The notes under the pieces were generated by a model that was given only the letters and a program-made list of their open reading frames with translations, did not search any database and was not told where the DNA came from. Below, one piece after another: positions 61,131 to 64,000 of a stretch of 64,000 nucleotides of DNA. Numbering within the stretch: the stretch's first letter is position 1; every line of letters starts with the position of its first letter. Made by a program: the position numbers and the translations under genes. This stretch comes from Maritalea myrionectae DSM 19524 (GTDB taxonomy: Bacteria; Pseudomonadota; Alphaproteobacteria; Rhizobiales; Devosiaceae). Location of the stretch: the NCBI RefSeq assembly GCF_000423365.1, contig NZ_AUHV01000002.1, positions 496,001-560,000 on the forward strand, read 5' to 3'.

Positions 61131-62726
61131 ATGTCAGATCGCGAGAATCACCAATGTGATGAAACAGCATTGCGCTTGGCGGTGGAGCATTTGGGCCAAG
61201 GTATCGCTGTTTTTAATCAGGATCGCTGCATTGACGTCTCCAATGATCAATTTCAAACCATCTTGGATTTACCACCAGCCCTGTGTGAAGCTGGCACGGC
61301 GCTGGCGGACATAGTACGGCATTTGGCAGCCCGGGGGGACTTTGGCGAAGGCGACATAGATACGCTTACCCAAAGCCGTCTCGATGAGATTGAGCAGAAC
61401 ACATCCGGATTGCTGGAGCGTTCGGGGCCAAATGGCCAGTTTTTGGAGGTCCGCACCAATCGTTTGCCCAATGATGGTCTGGTGATCAGCTATAATGACA
61501 TTTCGGCGCGGGTTTCCGCCGAGCGGGCGCTGGCGCAGGTCAACCAATCGTTGGAAAAGCGCGTGCAGGAACGCACCAAAGCGCTCACCCATTTGAACAA
61601 TGAGCTGGAACGGGCGCGCGCAAAAGCAGATGCGGCCAATTTGGACAAAACGCGTTTTCTGGCAGCCGCCAGCCACGATTTGTTGCAGCCGCTCAATGCG
61701 GCACGACTATACACCTCGACCATGGTTGAGCGCGCACACGGCACCGACTTGGCCCGACTCGCGGCCAATGTTGATGATTCATTGGTGGCGGTGGAGGACA
61801 TCATGTCCGCCTTGCTTGATATTTCACGCGTGGATAGCGGCGCGATCAAACCTGCAATTTCCATTTTCTCACTTCGCGAGTTGCTCAAGAAAGTGAAGGT
61901 TGAGTTTGAACCGGCTGCCGCGGCAAAAAACATCAAGCTGCGCTTGGTGGGCGCCGACGCATCGGTCAGCACCGACCGGCGCATGGTCGCCCGCGTTCTA
62001 CAAAACTTAGTGTCAAACGCGATCAAATACACCCCCGAAGGTGGCGCGGTGCTGGTGGGATGTCGCAAGCGCGGCAATCGCATCCGATTGGACGTCATCG
62101 ACAATGGCATCGGCATCGATAAAGACCAGCACTCGCTCATTTTTACTGAGTTTTCTCGGCTCGAGCCGGGCGCGCGCATTGCCCAAGGTTTGGGGCTGGG
62201 CTTGTCGATTGTGCAGCGCTTTGGCCAAGCCCTAAAACTGGATGTTGAGGTCGACAGTGTGCCCGGGCGCGGATCGCGTTTTTCGATCTATTTACCGCCC
62301 TCGGCTGAAGCCCTTCCAGCTTCGTCACCAAGCAATGCGGCAGCGCAACCGGCCAGTTCCCTGGTGGGCAAGCAGGTTCTTTGTGTTGACAATGAACAAG
62401 ACATTTTGAACGCCATGCAAGACCTGCTGAAGGGCTGGGGCTGTGATGTGCGCGTCGCGCGATCACTGAAAGAGATCTCACAAAATGACATTCTGGAGGG
62501 CTGGGTTCCTGAGATTGTTTTGATGGATTATCACCTTGATCAATCCTCGGGCCTTGATGCCATTCAATGGTTGCGCCAGAATGTGGGCGGACATTTGCCT
62601 GCCGTGTTGATCACCGCAGACCGGAGCGCGCAAGTGCAAACATTGGCCGAAGAACGCAATGTTTCACTGTTGCCCAAGCCCCTCAAACCCGCGGCCTTGC
62701 GGGCGCTGATGTCGCGCCTGACTTAG
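61131..62726 (+). CDS. soluble PAS hybrid sensor histidine kinase
   Basis: A 531-residue cytoplasmic kinase without membrane segments. Order: PAS domain (about 12-125, GQGIAVFNQDRCIDVSND), coiled coil (about 132-165), H-box AAASHDLLQPLNAARL with His182, ATP-binding domain with NAIKYTPEGG, DNGIGID and GLGLSIVQRFGQ, and a C-terminal receiver with Asp in IVLMDYHLD and Lys in LLPKPLKP. ATG 61131 with GGAG upstream. It is divergent from the degenerate-receiver LuxR regulator, its likely partner. Kinases of this PAS-7 type occur beside LuxR regulators of quinoprotein-alcohol and other metabolic systems. Confidence 0.9.
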   Translation: MSDRENHQCDETALRLAVEHLGQGIAVFNQDRCIDVSNDQFQTILDLPPALCEAGTALADIVRHLAARGDFGEGDIDTLTQSRLDEIEQNTSGLLERSGPNGQFLEVRTNRLPNDGLVISYNDISARVSAERALAQVNQSLEKRVQERTKALTHLNNELERARAKADAANLDKTRFLAAASHDLLQPLNAARLYTSTMVERAHGTDLARLAANVDDSLVAVEDIMSALLDISRVDSGAIKPAISIFSLRELLKKVKVEFEPAAAAKNIKLRLVGADASVSTDRRMVARVLQNLVSNAIKYTPEGGAVLVGCRKRGNRIRLDVIDNGIGIDKDQHSLIFTEFSRLEPGARIAQGLGLGLSIVQRFGQALKLDVEVDSVPGRGSRFSIYLPPSAEALPASSPSNAAAQPASSLVGKQVLCVDNEQDILNAMQDLLKGWGCDVRVARSLKEISQNDILEGWVPEIVLMDYHLDQSSGLDAIQWLRQNVGGHLPAVLITADRSAQVQTLAEERNVSLLPKPLKPAALRALMSRLT

Positions 62727-62738
62727 AAAGAAAATTGC

Positions 62739-63101
62739 ATGGCAAATTGGATTTTTCTGACCTGTTATGCCCTGATCATTGGTCACGAATTGGATGCCAT
62801 CAAGCAGAAGGAATGGCGCATTTTTCCCGGCACCAATTTGCTGCCCGACCAGCTTGGCTTTCAGGTTTTTACCGCCCTGCATGTACCACTCTTCATCCTA
62901 TTGAATTGGCTGTTTTTTCTCAGCACCCCGGCTGTCATGACCGCAGCGAAGTTCTGGTTCGCCCTCTTCGCCATTGCGCATATCGGCGCCCATTGGCTCT
63001 ATCGAAATCACAAAGAATATCGGTTTAACAATCCACTCTCCAAATTTCTGATCTGGGCGCCGGGGGTGTTTGGCGCGCTTTATTTGGCCATAACGTTCTG
63101 A
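62739..63101 (+). CDS. small membrane protein (DUF6713-like)
   Basis: A 120-residue protein with three predicted membrane segments: about 1-15, 41-62 and 66-83, plus a C-terminal segment at about 100-118. The early GHELDAIKQKEWRIFPG motif is the most striking feature. It begins 12 bp after the kinase, so it may be part of the same unit, and overlaps the convergent ABM gene by 22 bp. Function unknown; the DUF assignment is tentative. Confidence 0.65.
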   Translation: MANWIFLTCYALIIGHELDAIKQKEWRIFPGTNLLPDQLGFQVFTALHVPLFILLNWLFFLSTPAVMTAAKFWFALFAIAHIGAHWLYRNHKEYRFNNPLSKFLIWAPGVFGALYLAITF

Positions 63102-63430
63102 GCATTGCTGAGGGGCGCTTGCGCCCGATCCGTCATGCTGTAATCGCGGATCACTTCAGCAACACGAATGCGATAGTGCACAAACACGGTTTCGCGGCCT
63201 TCGGCTTGCGCTTTGCGATGGTTCATGTGGGTTCTCCAATTTGCGGCCGCCGCCTCGTCCCGAAAGAAGGAAAGGGATAGAAACTTGCCTTTTTCGCTTA
63301 CACTCTCAAATCGTTCGACGCCGATAAAGCCGTCAATTTTAACGAGTTCAGATTTCAGTTCCGCTGCAATCTCGAAATAACGGTCGCCCTGCCCTGCTTT
63401 AGGTTGCACTTCAAAGATCACAGCAATCAT
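63080..63430 (-). CDS. antibiotic biosynthesis monooxygenase (ABM) family protein
   Basis: A 116-residue dimeric alpha/beta ferredoxin-like fold protein: AVIFEVQPKAGQGDRYFEIA, GFIGVERFESVSEKGKFLSL, and SFFRDEAAAANWRTHMNHR. Such proteins act as small oxygenases or heme-degrading enzymes, often without a metal. Its ATG overlaps the NIPSNAP stop (ATGA). The late part HYRIRVAEVIRDYSMTDR is typical of this subgroup. Confidence 0.88.
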   Translation of the reverse strand: MIAVIFEVQPKAGQGDRYFEIAAELKSELVKIDGFIGVERFESVSEKGKFLSLSFFRDEAAAANWRTHMNHRKAQAEGRETVFVHYRIRVAEVIRDYSMTDRAQAPLSNAQNVMAK

Positions 63431-63744
63431 TTTGGAAAGTTCTCCGATGCCAATTTCAAAAAGGTCCGGTTTTCTTTCAGAATGAACCTTTCCTGTTTTG
63501 CGAACTGATAGTTCTCTTGCCCCAAAGGATCAGCCGCAAGGCGCGCGCGATATTGCTCGTAGGCAGCCAAACTTTCGATGGAATAGACGCCATAGGCAAG
63601 TGTGGAAGACCCTTCGTGCGGGGAGAAATACCCAATCAAATCTGCACCGCAGCGGGGAATTGCCTGCCCCCAATTGCGCGCATATTGCTCAAATTGTGCT
63701 TTTTTGGTGGGGTCGATTTGGTACTGAATAAAACAGGTAATCAT
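63427..63744 (-). CDS. NIPSNAP family protein
   Basis: A 105-residue ferredoxin-like fold protein with the NIPSNAP core FIQYQIDPTKKAQFEQYA, GYFSPHEGSSTLAYGVYSIES and a FILKENRTFL end. It is coupled to ABM and diverges from an ArsR-type regulator 74 bp away, which may control both. Function of the family is unknown in bacteria. Confidence 0.88.
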   Translation of the reverse strand: MITCFIQYQIDPTKKAQFEQYARNWGQAIPRCGADLIGYFSPHEGSSTLAYGVYSIESLAAYEQYRARLAADPLGQENYQFAKQERFILKENRTFLKLASENFPK

Positions 63745-63818
63745 TGTCGCTCTCCTTCACGTTGGTTTCGCACTCCTACATGATTGAACAGCATTAATGC
63801 TTCGGCTATGGTCGAACT

Positions 63819-64000
63819 ATGAAAGATGGACCCGACATATCAAGAATTGGCCAATTGATTGGCGACCCGGCGCGTTCAAATATTTTGTCGGCGCTGATGA
63901 GCGGCAAGGCGTTGACCGCCACCGAATTGGCGCAAGAAGCGGGCGTGACGTTGCAAACAACGAGCAGCCATTTGGCGAAGCTGGTCGAGGGTGGTTTGCT
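63819..64000 (+). CDS. ArsR family transcriptional regulator (3' end outside window)
   Basis: The first 60 residues of a winged-helix regulator: IGQLIGDPARSNILSALM and ALTATELAQEAGVTLQTTSS with SHLAKLVEGG, the classic ArsR helix-turn-helix. The start ATG 63819 lacks a strong ribosome site. Divergent from NIPSNAP-ABM, so it probably regulates that pair. The remainder, including any metal or ligand site, lies beyond the window. Confidence 0.85.
   Translation, partial: MKDGPDISRIGQLIGDPARSNILSALMSGKALTATELAQEAGVTLQTTSSHLAKLVEGGL

Overview
The window looks like chromosomal DNA of an alphaproteobacterium of the Hyphomicrobiales (Rhizobiales). The best markers are the core block yacG - maf - infA - UPF0262/phosphatase - hisD - DUF2948 - murA beside a tRNA-Phe, a glycine-dependent 5-aminolevulinate synthase (hemA), an Irr-type iron control element, and many ABC uptake systems. 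A marine Devosiaceae-like genus is a guess from moderate GC and transporter content. There are no rRNA genes, phage genes, insertion sequences or CRISPR arrays; the gene at each edge is cut by the window.

Layout. 1-5.5 kb: SDR dehydrogenase (partial), RpiR-type regulator and RidA protein on the minus strand; divergent from them, an NTF2-like protein, an M81 (MlrC-like) metallopeptidase, a D-threonine-aldolase/D-serine-dehydratase-like PLP enzyme and a second NTF2-like protein. 5.6-14.0 kb (minus): a sugar ABC uptake operon (Gfo/Idh/MocA dehydrogenase, two permeases, binding protein, UgpC-type ATPase, terminator) and an amino-sugar operon nagA - ROK kinase - cutC. 14.5-16.8 kb: a subtilase lipoprotein with a probable C-terminal beta domain. 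16.8-23.9 kb: a divergent PfkB-like protein with an altered GAGD motif, then a complete oppBCDFA peptide uptake operon.

24.0-36.1 kb is the most distinctive region. It is one tightly packed plus-strand gene run: two large paralogous TPR + GT41 (SPINDLY/OGT-like) glycosyltransferases, then glucose-1-phosphate cytidylyltransferase, CDP-glucose 4,6-dehydratase, an RfbC-like epimerase, a sugar C-methyltransferase, a DegT aminotransferase, a GNAT acetyltransferase, a left-handed beta-helix acyltransferase and a sugar kinase. I read this as a self-contained cytoplasmic protein O-glycosylation system using a CDP-linked, probably C-methylated and N-acylated amino deoxysugar. The sugar and the target proteins are not known.

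36.1-40.5 kb (minus) is copper resistance: multicopper oxidase, copA with a textbook CueR promoter (19-bp spacer), an unlisted 49-residue ORF, and cueR. 40.7-41.8 kb holds a DUF2218 gene behind a long leader with inverted repeats and an Irr box, then tRNA-Phe. 42-47.6 kb is the conserved core block, in which UPF0262 and a low-molecular-weight phosphatase are fused in one ORF. 47.7-58 kb: tRNA-Thr, ung, an amine-oxidase-like flavoprotein, a serine hydrolase, pcp, gabD, an orphan Mur ligase-like protein with a Cys-rich tail, tspO, a DUF2975/XRE pair and hemA. 58-64 kb: a divergent HxlR/quinone oxidoreductase pair, an ACT-domain protein, a LuxR-type regulator lacking its phosphoacceptor aspartate divergent from a soluble hybrid histidine kinase, a small membrane protein, two ferredoxin-like-fold proteins (ABM, NIPSNAP) and the start of an ArsR regulator.
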